A stretch of DNA of 64,000 bases from a virus: IMG/VR virus record IMGVR_UViG_3300027895_000070, positions 1-64,000 of that record; one strand, given 5' to 3'. Every line of letters begins with the position of its first letter. The stretch's first letter is position 1. The notes below the pieces were generated by a model. That model was not told where the DNA came from. It saw only the letters and a list, made by a program, of their open reading frames with translations, and made no database searches. Made by a program: the position numbers and the translations under genes. Below, one piece after another: positions 31,638-39,602 of this stretch.

Positions 31638-31918
31638 ACCGCAACATCGACTACTTCAAAACCCTTGAGCAACTCCCCCCGCTCGCCAAGCAAGTGCTCG
31701 GAACCCTTCGTCCGCCCGGCCATCGGGTGGATTTCGATGATATCGCGACGGAACTTGATACGACCGAAAGTCTCGTAGTCGGTGCATTGACGAGTTTGAA
31801 ACGCGCTCAATATGGATTGCTGGTGGACTTGAAACTCCGTCATGTATCCGTGCAAGCGGCGTCGTGGGCGCGTATCAGCCGTGACGCGGAGATCGTGCTG
31901 GAAACGATGGATGTGTGA
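31634..31918 (+). CDS. Winged-helix-like small protein, 94 aa
   Basis: TTG start overlapping the NusG-like stop. Contains LPPLAKQVLGTLRPPGHRVD, then FDDIATELDTTESLVVGALT, the helix spacing of a winged helix-turn-helix. Possibly a DNA-binding partner; only secondary-structure style supports this. Confidence 0.5.
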   Translation: MNRNIDYFKTLEQLPPLAKQVLGTLRPPGHRVDFDDIATELDTTESLVVGALTSLKRAQYGLLVDLKLRHVSVQAASWARISRDAEIVLETMDV

Positions 31919-31920
31919 AA

Positions 31921-32172
31921 ATGAACGGAGCATCAATGCTTGAGCTTATCGCACAGACCTCACAACCGACTCCAAGCCTCGCAACGCTGTATAAAGCATT
32001 GATCGGCGCGATGATCGGCGGTTTGATTGCTGTAGGCGTCGATCTGCACAGTTACGGCCAGTCTGCTCCGGGGGCCGCATGGAATTGGAAACTGACGGCG
32101 GCGCACGCTGGATACGGCATCATCGCCGGCGGACTTGGCGCGATCGGCATCAGCATCACGGGCACAATTTAA
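31921..32172 (+). CDS. Small two-span membrane protein (holin-like), 83 aa
   Basis: Membrane helices near residues 25-45 (ALIGAMIGGLIAVGVDL) and 58-80 (YGIIAGGLGAIGISI) with short hydrophilic ends. Size and topology fit small holins, and the next genes are a lipoprotein and small membrane proteins. No sequence signature proves it. Confidence 0.45.
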   Translation: MNGASMLELIAQTSQPTPSLATLYKALIGAMIGGLIAVGVDLHSYGQSAPGAAWNWKLTAAHAGYGIIAGGLGAIGISITGTI

Positions 32173-32180
32173 GGAACCTC

Positions 32181-32615
32181 ATGAAATTCAGAATATTTGG
32201 AATCGTGACGATGTTGATTGGGCTGGCGATTGCCAGTCTGAACGCGGGCTGCGCCTCGGCCCCGACTACGCAGGAATCCGCCGTCATCACGGGAATTTCG
32301 GAAGTCGGCGTCACCGTGGGCTATGACCTCGTTCGCGCCGAACTGATTAACGATTGGAACGCCAACAAAATCAGTCCGCAGACTTGGACGAACATCGTAG
32401 CACCGGCCTTGGCTACGGCTTCCGCCGACGTGGCGGCGTATGACGCGAATCCAACTTCGGCGACACTCTCCGCGAATATTCAACGTGACACCGCGGCACT
32501 GACTACCATCGCGGCCAACTACATCATCCAATCATCGCCAACGGCGTCCTCGCCGCCCGTTATGCCGCCACCGGTCGCGGCAATCCCCATTCCCATCATC
32601 ACGACACAGCCATGA
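32181..32615 (+). CDS. Putative lipoprotein, 144 aa
   Basis: MKFRIFGIVTMLIGLAIASL then NAGCASAPTTQ, a signal peptide with a lipobox-like AGC (the -3 residue Asn is unusual). The middle is Ala/Thr-rich helical, the end Pro-rich (PPVMPPPVAAIPIPIITT). AAGGAACCTC supports the start. A phage lipoprotein here may take part in lysis (spanin-like) or in exclusion of other phages. Confidence 0.55.
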   Translation: MKFRIFGIVTMLIGLAIASLNAGCASAPTTQESAVITGISEVGVTVGYDLVRAELINDWNANKISPQTWTNIVAPALATASADVAAYDANPTSATLSANIQRDTAALTTIAANYIIQSSPTASSPPVMPPPVAAIPIPIITTQP

Positions 32616-32845
32616 GCGTTGCGACAATTGCATTGATTATCCAGTGCTTGCCCTACCTTGAATCACTGGGCGCGGATATCGTGACGCTGATTACGGACTT
32701 GATCCAGCACAACGATGATCCTGATGCCGATGAAGTAAGGGATATCAAGACGGCACTGGCGTCCGCAATCGCGGAGCAAGGCGAAATCGATCAGGAAATC
32801 GCACAGATCACGGCGGCGGCAAAAGCCAAATTGGCTGCTGGCTAA
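32612..32845 (+). CDS. Hypothetical phage protein, 77 aa
   Basis: MSVATIALIIQCLPYLESLG, then ADIVTLITDLIQHNDDPDAD and an Ala-rich helix. ATGA overlap with the lipoprotein stop. A hydrophobic N-terminal helix and charged tail. Unknown role. Confidence 0.5.
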   Translation: MSVATIALIIQCLPYLESLGADIVTLITDLIQHNDDPDADEVRDIKTALASAIAEQGEIDQEIAQITAAAKAKLAAG

Positions 32846-32850
32846 ATCGT

Positions 32851-33183
32851 ATGTTTCAACAGATCATCAATCGACTCGACCGTATCGAACAACTTTTGCA
32901 GACCTTAATTGGTCAGGAGAAATCAATCATGGCATCCATCACCGATCTCGCCAACGAAGTCACCCAGGAAACGACGCTCGAAACAAGCTTGGAAACCCTT
33001 CTCAGCGGAATTCAGGCCCAACTCACTGCCGCGCTGGCCAATACCATCACTCCCGCTCAGCAGGCGGTCATTGATTCAACCTTCGCCCAGCTTCAAACCA
33101 ACGTGACGACACTCACGACCGCCGTGGCCGCGAATACGCCTGCCGCGCCGCCAGTCACCAGCACCGTCGCGCCGACGGCCTAA
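32851..33183 (+). CDS. Hypothetical coiled-coil protein, 110 aa
   Basis: MFQQIINRLDRIEQLLQTLI then QEKSIMASITDLANEVTQET, a typical four-residue-spaced coiled coil, followed by a Thr/Ala/Pro-rich end. Similar short proteins follow tail or lysis genes in planctomycete phages. Function unknown. Confidence 0.5.
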   Translation: MFQQIINRLDRIEQLLQTLIGQEKSIMASITDLANEVTQETTLETSLETLLSGIQAQLTAALANTITPAQQAVIDSTFAQLQTNVTTLTTAVAANTPAAPPVTSTVAPTA

Positions 33184-33203
33184 CCGATTCCTATTCCCCC
33201 TTC

Positions 33204-33233
33204 CCCGCGCCGTCCCCGCAATGGCGGCGCGGG
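33204..33233 (+). terminator. GC-rich hairpin after the lysis-type genes
   Basis: CCCGCGCCG pairs with CGGCGCGGG (9 bp) around a 12-base loop and is followed by TTATTTG. The T-tract is short, so it may be a partial terminator. Confidence 0.5.
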
Positions 33234-33255
33234 TTATTTGAACTGAGGTTGCGCG

Positions 33256-33639
33256 ATGGCCGTTTACTGTAGGGGCCAAATAACTTGTCCAAGATGCCTA
33301 AGGGTCGGATCGCTTAGGGCTACCGAAGGAATTCCGGTTCGGACGCTCGCTCCGTGCCAGCAACACTTTTCTTGTGAATGCGGATATCGTGAATGGCTTC
33401 CGGTTTTTTACGACGAGCAAAAGTCAGTTATGAAAGATGTATTCGGTCAGGAATTGAACGCCGGGGATATCGTGATCGAGGTTTCCCGCGTCACGAAACA
33501 GCCTGACGATTCGATCCCCGCGTCGATCAATTACCTCGACCGGCTGCCGCTGGGGATTATCCGCGCCAACCCCGGCGATGATACCCGTTTCCGCATCATC
33601 AAAGACGGCGACCGGGAGATTGTCGCGAGGCCACGATGA
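33256..33639 (+). CDS. Hypothetical protein with zinc ribbon and small beta domain, 127 aa
   Basis: The N-terminal part has CPRCLRVGSLRATEG and a further CxC (QHFSCECGYREW). The part from residue 59 (MKDVFGQELNAGDIVIEVSR) looks like a separate beta domain and could be made alone from the ATG at 33430. No function is recognised. Confidence 0.5.
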   Translation: MAVYCRGQITCPRCLRVGSLRATEGIPVRTLAPCQQHFSCECGYREWLPVFYDEQKSVMKDVFGQELNAGDIVIEVSRVTKQPDDSIPASINYLDRLPLGIIRANPGDDTRFRIIKDGDREIVARPR

Positions 33640-33758
33640 AGGTGCGAAAAAGGAATTCAAAACGATTCGCTCGATCCTTGTTCATGCGTGCAGAGGATCG
33701 GTCTAGGCACAAGTCTGCGGTGGTTGAACGCCTCGAAAACGGAAATCCAAGGAAATGA
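33636..33758 (+). CDS. Small basic protein, 40 aa
   Basis: MKVRKRNSKRFARSLFMRAE, then DRSRHKSAVVERLENGNP. Very basic, ATGA overlap with the upstream gene. A GCCCG/CGGGC hairpin follows at 33778-33803. Confidence 0.4.
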   Translation: MKVRKRNSKRFARSLFMRAEDRSRHKSAVVERLENGNPRK

Positions 33759-33836
33759 AAATCCTAACCGCTTTTGCCCGCGTCACGGTAGCCGTCCGGG
33801 CTTAAGTTGAAACAGCCAATCGCGGGCTAAAACAAC

Positions 33837-34148
33837 ATGGATTGGAATGCCATCATCCTTGCCATTTGCGGAGTTGCTGGACTGTACATCCAATATCGGA
33901 TGAATCTCCAAGCCAAGGCCGACCGCAAAGCGAACACTGAAACCACGTCTGGAAAGCTCGAAACGATTCGCCTTGACGTGAACAGTAAAATGCAAGAGGC
34001 GATCAAAAAAATGGAGGAACTGGCTTTTTTAAAGGGGAAGCAGTCGGCAGTTGACGATGCTGCCGCACTGAAGATTACAGAAAAGGACGCGGCCACGATG
34101 GAAATCGGCAGGGCAGTTCAGGCAAAGGACGCCGAGATTCCTAAATAA
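33837..34148 (+). CDS. Membrane-anchored coiled-coil protein, 103 aa
   Basis: MDWNAIILAICGVAGLYIQY is one N-terminal membrane helix. The remainder (SGKLETIRLDVNSKMQEAIK) is a charged helix. The topology recalls Rz-type spanins or small holin-associated proteins, but sequence evidence stops there. Confidence 0.5.
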   Translation: MDWNAIILAICGVAGLYIQYRMNLQAKADRKANTETTSGKLETIRLDVNSKMQEAIKKMEELAFLKGKQSAVDDAAALKITEKDAATMEIGRAVQAKDAEIPK

Positions 34149-34191
34149 TTTTCCGCGTGAGATGTTCGCGGCGATATCGTTAAAATGAATA

Positions 34192-34581
34192 ATGAGCAAC
34201 GTCCCAGAAACTTCCGTTCGTCCAAAACCCATCGATCTCAAACGGGCCGCTGTATCAGCAGCAAAGTGGATTGCGATCCTCAGCGGGTTCGTCGGCGGGG
34301 TTGTGACAGTTTTTGATGCGAAGGATCGGTATGATGCTCGCGTTGCGAGCGAGACGGCGGATACGATCGAAAAAGGAAACGTCCAGAAACAACTAGGTAC
34401 TCTTGCGGGATGGATGGAAAAGCTGGATAGCAGGCTCACGAAGGACGAAAACTGGATGAGCTACATGGCGGGTCATGACAACGTGCCGATGAGCACCAAT
34501 CGCGATCATCACGCGCCGGAACCCACGACGGAACCGAGCGGAGAATCACGGGTTGCAACGATCAAGGAAAATCAGCAGTAG
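34192..34581 (+). CDS. Membrane-anchored protein, 129 aa
   Basis: MSNVPETSVRPKPIDLKRAA then a membrane helix (WIAILSGFVGGVVTVFDA) near residues 26-43, then a helical outer part with LGTLAGWMEKLDSRLTKDEN and a disordered end. Placement with the previous protein suggests a membrane pair of the lysis or entry-exclusion type. Confidence 0.5.
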   Translation: MSNVPETSVRPKPIDLKRAAVSAAKWIAILSGFVGGVVTVFDAKDRYDARVASETADTIEKGNVQKQLGTLAGWMEKLDSRLTKDENWMSYMAGHDNVPMSTNRDHHAPEPTTEPSGESRVATIKENQQ

Positions 34582-34600
34582 ACTTTGAAAGGCGAATTCT

Positions 34601-34756
34601 ATGTCAGAAATTGTACCCCCAGGCAATTCTGGATCGGGACTCATCACGGCGGCCCGTCAGTTTCTTTTCGGATTGTTTTTCGGGATGGGATTCTGTATCT
34701 CAGAGGCGATACTTCACTTCATTGCGGAGTTGATTTCCAATCACACGGGACGCTGA
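34601..34756 (+). CDS. Small membrane protein, 51 aa
   Basis: MSEIVPPGNSGSGLITAARQ then FLFGLFFGMGFCISEAILHF, one amphipathic membrane helix. GAAAGGCGAATTCT upstream. The frame is too short for many gene finders but is flanked by coupled microproteins. Confidence 0.5.
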   Translation: MSEIVPPGNSGSGLITAARQFLFGLFFGMGFCISEAILHFIAELISNHTGR

Positions 34757-34757
34757 C

Positions 34758-34910
34758 ATGAACTCCACCGCCCGAACCATCCTACTCGTCATTCTGATTC
34801 TCCTCTTGATCGGAGCATTGGGCGGCGGACTTCACGGCTACTACTATGCGGGGTATGGCGGTGGCGGATTGCTGGTTCTGATTCTCGTTCTCGTACTTGT
34901 ATTCGGATGA
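34758..34910 (+). CDS. DUF3309-like small membrane protein, 50 aa
   Basis: MNSTARTILLVILILLLIGA, a Gly-rich HGYYYAGYGGGG linker, and a second hydrophobic LLVLILVLVLVFG. The hydrophobic-GGG-hydrophobic pattern resembles DUF3309, a widespread small membrane family of unknown role. Confidence 0.55.
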   Translation: MNSTARTILLVILILLLIGALGGGLHGYYYAGYGGGGLLVLILVLVLVFG

Positions 34911-35002
34911 GCAGTGACGCCAAGTTCCTTCTGTTTCTGGCCGCGTTGCTCCTCGTCTTTTGCGGCCTCGTTCTCTTGCTGGAATATTTGAGTTATCAAT
35001 GA
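34907..35002 (+). CDS. Single-span membrane peptide, 31 aa
   Basis: MSSDAKFLLFLAALLLVFCG and LVLLLEYLSYQ, one membrane helix. It overlaps both neighbours (ATGA), which is the chief evidence. Confidence 0.4.
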   Translation: MSSDAKFLLFLAALLLVFCGLVLLLEYLSYQ

Positions 35003-35319
35003 GCGAGTTAACCAAGCACACGCCAAAACTCCATGAGCGGAAGTACCCAGATTATTCGATTTGGATGTTTTGGTGTCCCGGATGCAAATGTGGACATAGC
35101 TATCACGTGCCCCGATGGAGTTTCGACCGAAACGTGGAGAATCCTACATTTCGCCCGTCGCTTCGACTTCAATGTAACGATACGGCAGATCGATCAATGC
35201 GAACCGTTTGCCATCTGCATATTACGAACGGAAGTATCGAATACTGCGGCGACTGTTCACACGAACTGAATGGCAAGACAATTCCGATGGAACCGTTCCC
35301 GGAGAATTACGGAACATGA
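34999..35319 (+). CDS. DUF6527-family protein, 106 aa
   Basis: The start at 34999 gives MSELTKHTPKLHERKYPDYS. The pattern MFWCPGCKCGHSYHVPRWSF, FDRNVENPTFRPSL, CHLHITNGSIEYCGDCSHEL and GKTIPMEP agrees with the DUF6527 phage family, with Cys and His residues placed to bind zinc. Function unknown. It overlaps the next gene by four bases. Confidence 0.75.
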   Translation: MSELTKHTPKLHERKYPDYSIWMFWCPGCKCGHSYHVPRWSFDRNVENPTFRPSLRLQCNDTADRSMRTVCHLHITNGSIEYCGDCSHELNGKTIPMEPFPENYGT

Positions 35320-35705
35320 GAGAAATCACAACACACAAGCTCAATGGCCTAAACGAAGCATTGCAAGTCGGTACGATTGACGAACCTGGATCGGGCGGCG
35401 CGCATCATGAATATCTAGTGAAGATGCCCGATAACACTACATTGCATCAATACGCGATTGATGATGGCAAGAGCCTCTTGATTCCGTTCCAGAAGGGGCC
35501 AATAGCCGAGAACGGAGTCAACGGCATCAGTAACGAGCTTTTGCTTGCCGTAGTGATCGACCGCCTTCAAGGCTTCCAGTCCGGCGAGTTCAAGTGCCGC
35601 GAGAACGCAATCGCGCTGACCCATCTTGAAGACGCAATGCACTGGCTTCAGCACCGAACGCGCCAACGACTTGCGCGGGGTGTTGAAGGAACATCGAAGG
35701 TCTAA
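35316..35705 (+). CDS. Tad1/Acb2-type cyclic-nucleotide sponge (anti-defence), 129 aa
   Basis: The second half, GVNGISNELLLAVVIDRLQG, FQSGEFKCRENAIALTHLED, and AMHWLQHRTRQRLARGVEGT, follows the Acb2/Tad1 hairpin signature, as does FQKGPIAE before it. In this family, proteins bind gcADPR or cyclic oligonucleotide signals and so block Thoeris and CBASS defence. The N-terminal 60 residues form the beta part found in many of these phage proteins. I recognise the family by pattern; the ligand here is not shown. It is coupled to the DUF6527 gene and precedes the adhesin genes. Confidence 0.75.
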   Translation: MREITTHKLNGLNEALQVGTIDEPGSGGAHHEYLVKMPDNTTLHQYAIDDGKSLLIPFQKGPIAENGVNGISNELLLAVVIDRLQGFQSGEFKCRENAIALTHLEDAMHWLQHRTRQRLARGVEGTSKV

Positions 35706-35720
35706 AGCCAAGACAAAATT

Positions 35721-37727
35721 ATGAAACCAATTCATAAGGTTTTTATTTTCAACGGGATTGTCGCGGCACTTACTCTTGCAGCGATTTCGCAGACGATTCC
35801 GATTCCGCCTGGCGCAACGTCGATCACGTTCAATATCCCTACCACCTCCCCGACGCCGCCGGCAACCCTTCCAACTCAGCCAGTCACCCCGCCGGTTACA
35901 CAGCCTTCGCCGCCCGTAGTGGTGACACCGCCAACGACCGCGCCGACAAGCCAGCCGGCAGTCGCGGACAACACCAATGGATGGCTGCCGCGCTTTGCGG
36001 TCGATGGCGATGGACATCCCGATCTTGCCGGAAAGCTGATTCTCGACTCGTCTGGGCTGCCCGTCTCCCCAACTTGGCCGACATTGGATAGCACCACGTT
36101 TGCGACTACCGCGATCAAGGCTCGCGCCTGCGATTCCGGCGGGATCAATCCGGAGCTGATGCCGGGATGGGGTGTTTCGTATGGCGACGGATCGCCGGAG
36201 GTGGCGATGCCGGGGACGCCGCATTACCACACAGCGGCTTGGGTCGATGCCAACGGCACAATGCATCCGGCATCGTCCACAACGATTTCAGCCGCAGTCA
36301 GCAGCACGAAAACCGGATGGATCAAGGTTTGGTTCGATGGGCTCATCAGTACCACATCCGCCGGTTTCACCAACATGACGATGCAGCCCACCGTCGGCAC
36401 GCACTGTGGCGTGGAGGTTATCGGCGGCCTCGGTCAATGGTACGATTCCAGCAAAAATAACGGAATCCTGCCGATTGCGTACATCACGCCGAAATCCCAG
36501 ATCAACATCCCCAGCCCGAACCACATTTGGTTTGACGGATTTGAGACGGATGGAACCGGTGCCGATGGAGTGATGGTGGCTACGGTGGTGATGACCGCAC
36601 CGGGGCCAAGCAACGCGGAAATCTATTTTCAGAATTGGCACTCAAAAAATCACCAGAACGTCTTTCAATTCCAGTTCAGCGTTTATAACGGATCGACCTA
36701 CACGAATCCCGCCTATCAGTTCCCCACGATCATGCTCTACAACTGCGATATGGAGGGCGGTTGGGGCGCTCGCGATCAGCTTTACATGGCCGGTGTTCGT
36801 GATGTGTGGGTGGTAAAATGCAAGTTCAAAGACTATGACGCCGGCATCGTTTCGCTAGGTCAGCCGCCGCGTAATGGCGACGACACCGTTTGGAACGTGT
36901 ACATTAATCCAACCGCTTACACCAACGACGCCATCGGCGTGAACATCCCCGCCACGGTTCCAGAGCCGTGCAATCGATTCATCGGGGATTACATTGGCCC
37001 CAGCCTGGACGGATTGAAGGTCGTCGGCGGGGCTATCGTCGCAAAATGCACGTTCGAGAATCCAGCCTATGGCCTCATGATCGCCATGTACAACCAGTGG
37101 GTATTCGGCAATGCCGTTGAAGGCGCTGGCCCCGTTTTCGATGCTCATATGGCGGCCACCAACGGCACAACGACTCAGCCGGCCGGAACGCCGGGGATTT
37201 CGCAATCGTTGGGATACACGGGCACGCAGACCAACATGAAGGGAAATGAGCGTGGGCTTTGGTTCAACCCGGTGTGCGCGCAATATCTCGAAGTCTCCGG
37301 CAACGTCGTCTATGCCAAGAACTGGCCGACGCCGGATTACTTCTGGTGGTGCGACATCCAGCCGGGAGATCAGAATACGCAAGATCCCGCCGTCAACGGC
37401 AAGATGGATTGCATCGGAAATTATGTCGCCTGGGGACAGGGCAGCTTCAATAGCCCGCAGCAAATCCCCTGCCTGCCGAACGTCGATTTGACGCGCGGTG
37501 GGACCGAGACAATCAACTACGTCGGCAGCGCGCCGAATTATCTCTGGGGCGTCACGGGAGTCGGCGGCGTGATTGGAACGTTGCCGTCGGTAGTCAATCC
37601 AAGCTTCACGCTCGGATCGTTCATGGGGGCGACGGATAGCTTCACGGCGGATCAGTCGATGCCGTGGAATTTCGACTCGTCTACGATCAGCCCGGAGGCG
37701 CTAGCCGCGTTCACGGTAAAGAATTAG
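35721..37727 (+). CDS. Large secreted beta-rich protein with signal peptide, 668 aa
   Basis: MKPIHKVFIFNGIVAALTLA is a Sec signal, followed by a Pro/Thr-rich linker (residues 36-85) and a beta-helix-like body with repeated N-x-V/I-x-x-N rungs (DVWVVKCKFKDYDAGIVSLG, then GGAIVAKCTFENPAYGLMIA). Parallel beta-helices of this style bind or cleave polysaccharides in tail spikes. A signal peptide is unusual for a virion protein. It may be an exported enzyme, or a tail-spike relative taken from a secreted host protein. Confidence 0.6.
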   Translation: MKPIHKVFIFNGIVAALTLAAISQTIPIPPGATSITFNIPTTSPTPPATLPTQPVTPPVTQPSPPVVVTPPTTAPTSQPAVADNTNGWLPRFAVDGDGHPDLAGKLILDSSGLPVSPTWPTLDSTTFATTAIKARACDSGGINPELMPGWGVSYGDGSPEVAMPGTPHYHTAAWVDANGTMHPASSTTISAAVSSTKTGWIKVWFDGLISTTSAGFTNMTMQPTVGTHCGVEVIGGLGQWYDSSKNNGILPIAYITPKSQINIPSPNHIWFDGFETDGTGADGVMVATVVMTAPGPSNAEIYFQNWHSKNHQNVFQFQFSVYNGSTYTNPAYQFPTIMLYNCDMEGGWGARDQLYMAGVRDVWVVKCKFKDYDAGIVSLGQPPRNGDDTVWNVYINPTAYTNDAIGVNIPATVPEPCNRFIGDYIGPSLDGLKVVGGAIVAKCTFENPAYGLMIAMYNQWVFGNAVEGAGPVFDAHMAATNGTTTQPAGTPGISQSLGYTGTQTNMKGNERGLWFNPVCAQYLEVSGNVVYAKNWPTPDYFWWCDIQPGDQNTQDPAVNGKMDCIGNYVAWGQGSFNSPQQIPCLPNVDLTRGGTETINYVGSAPNYLWGVTGVGGVIGTLPSVVNPSFTLGSFMGATDSFTADQSMPWNFDSSTISPEALAAFTVKN

Positions 37728-39602
37728 ATGCTGATTCAATCCGGGAAACCCGTAGGCATCTACGCTGATTTCTGGGTATCTCCCAGTGGCAACGATCTAT
37801 GGTCCGGCAGCGCATCAAGCCCTTGGCTTACGCCGTCTCACGCCGCCAGCTTTGTTGCCTCCCTCGGCAGGACGCAGGCGACCATCGGACTTCGCGGCGG
37901 GAGCTACTATCTGCCATCGGCTTTGGCTTTGACGAGTTTGCATAACGGCATCAATTGGGTAGGCAATCCTGGCGAAACCCCGATCCTTTCCGGCGGTCAA
38001 GTCGTGCCAGGATGGTCGCTATCGAGCGGATCGATTTACGTCGCGTCCTTCGCGGCCAGCCTCGGCAAGCCCCGCGTTCTGTGGGATAGCCTCGGCAACC
38101 GATATTCCCGCTCCTCCACGACGATCAGCACCAGCGGGTGGGCGGCGACAAGTACGGGGTACACCGGGACAGTCCCGACCTACGCGAAACCGAGCGAGTT
38201 GGAATTCGTCGTCAACTATCAACCGCAAGCCGGTTGGTTTATCTCGCGGCTGGGCGTGACATCGATCAGCGGATCGACGATCACGATGCCGACTACGGCA
38301 TACGGGAATTTGAAGGCGTGGATCGGACTACTGGGGTACAACTCGTTTCCCACGACGATTGAGAACGCGACGGAAATATTCACGGCCAACAATGCGGCGG
38401 GAACATTCTGGCAGGACACCACAAACAACCTGCTTTACCTCATCCCGGCAGCAGGCGTGACTGGTGCTCAAATCACCGGCGGAAGCGTGAAGATCATCGC
38501 CGGTCTGTTGAATCAGGTGATGACCGCCAACGGGCTTCAGAATTCCACGATCGCCGGAATCACCTTTTCGCATACGACCGCGCCGGAACCCGCCAGCACA
38601 TCGGGATATGTTGGAATCGGCGGAGACTCCTATTGGACGGGCGGCGCGATTAGCAGCAACGCGGCGTTCTATCTCCCGAACAGCGGCCAAAAAAAGACGA
38701 CGGCGGCAGTTCAATTGACGGGGTGCGATAACATCGTCTTCAATAACAACACGGGCATCCATCTGGGTACGGCGGGCGCGGCGTTCGACGGAGCGGGAAA
38801 CAATCTGGATATCTTCGCCAACGTTTTTGAGGATGTTTCCGGCGAAGGCGTCTTCATCGGCGATCCGACGCAACAGACGCATGCCCTGACGATCCACAAC
38901 GTCAATTTTCATTCCAACGTCGTGCATGATGTGGGCAAAGAGTTTTTCGACGCATCGGGCGTCCACCAGTATTGCGGCGACAACATCAGCATCAGCAACA
39001 ACGAAGTTTACAACATTCCCTATCACGGGATTTCAGCTGGGCAGGCAGGTGGCTACAACTCAGTCATCACCTCGCCGGGATGGTTATATGGAGACGCGAA
39101 TCGCAACATCAGCATCAACAGCAATCTAGTCTATAACGTCGTCCTGCGGATGAATGACGGCGGCGGCATCTACCTGAACACAAACAACGCCGGCTCAGCG
39201 GTCAACGGCAACTACGTTTACAACGTGAACCCGAACGCGGTGGGCTCGTTCACCCCCGCCTATTACCTCGACGATGGGGCGAGCGGCATCACATTGACAA
39301 ACAACGTTGCGGCTCTCGTGGGGGGAATCTGGTGTTGTCAGATCAATGATAATGTGGGGCCGAACACGTTCAACGGCTTCATTACGGACTGGAATGGCGT
39401 GGTGACGAATCCCTACGGCAATGTGAATGGAACCGACACGCTGATGCATGTCACCCAGTCGAGCGGGAGCATTTGGAACGCGTTCTGGACGGCGAACGTC
39501 TACCAGAATATTTCGCAAGTCCGGACCGCAGCGGCGCAAGCTGCCGGCCTCGCGTTGAATGCCGGATTGGAACCACAATTTTCAGGATTGAAGGCCGCAT
39601 AA
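37728..39602 (+). CDS. Right-handed beta-helix tail-spike-like protein, 624 aa
   Basis: Opens near GIYADFWVSPSGNDLWSGSA, then SSPWLTPSHAA, the usual start of a pectate-lyase-like protein. A long run of rungs such as NISISNNEVYNIPYHGISAG and NRNISINSNLVYN follows, the repeated-Asn pattern of right-handed parallel beta-helices. Such proteins degrade or bind host surface polysaccharide. It is joined head-to-tail to the previous gene with no gap. Confidence 0.75.
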   Translation: MLIQSGKPVGIYADFWVSPSGNDLWSGSASSPWLTPSHAASFVASLGRTQATIGLRGGSYYLPSALALTSLHNGINWVGNPGETPILSGGQVVPGWSLSSGSIYVASFAASLGKPRVLWDSLGNRYSRSSTTISTSGWAATSTGYTGTVPTYAKPSELEFVVNYQPQAGWFISRLGVTSISGSTITMPTTAYGNLKAWIGLLGYNSFPTTIENATEIFTANNAAGTFWQDTTNNLLYLIPAAGVTGAQITGGSVKIIAGLLNQVMTANGLQNSTIAGITFSHTTAPEPASTSGYVGIGGDSYWTGGAISSNAAFYLPNSGQKKTTAAVQLTGCDNIVFNNNTGIHLGTAGAAFDGAGNNLDIFANVFEDVSGEGVFIGDPTQQTHALTIHNVNFHSNVVHDVGKEFFDASGVHQYCGDNISISNNEVYNIPYHGISAGQAGGYNSVITSPGWLYGDANRNISINSNLVYNVVLRMNDGGGIYLNTNNAGSAVNGNYVYNVNPNAVGSFTPAYYLDDGASGITLTNNVAALVGGIWCCQINDNVGPNTFNGFITDWNGVVTNPYGNVNGTDTLMHVTQSSGSIWNAFWTANVYQNISQVRTAAAQAAGLALNAGLEPQFSGLKAA

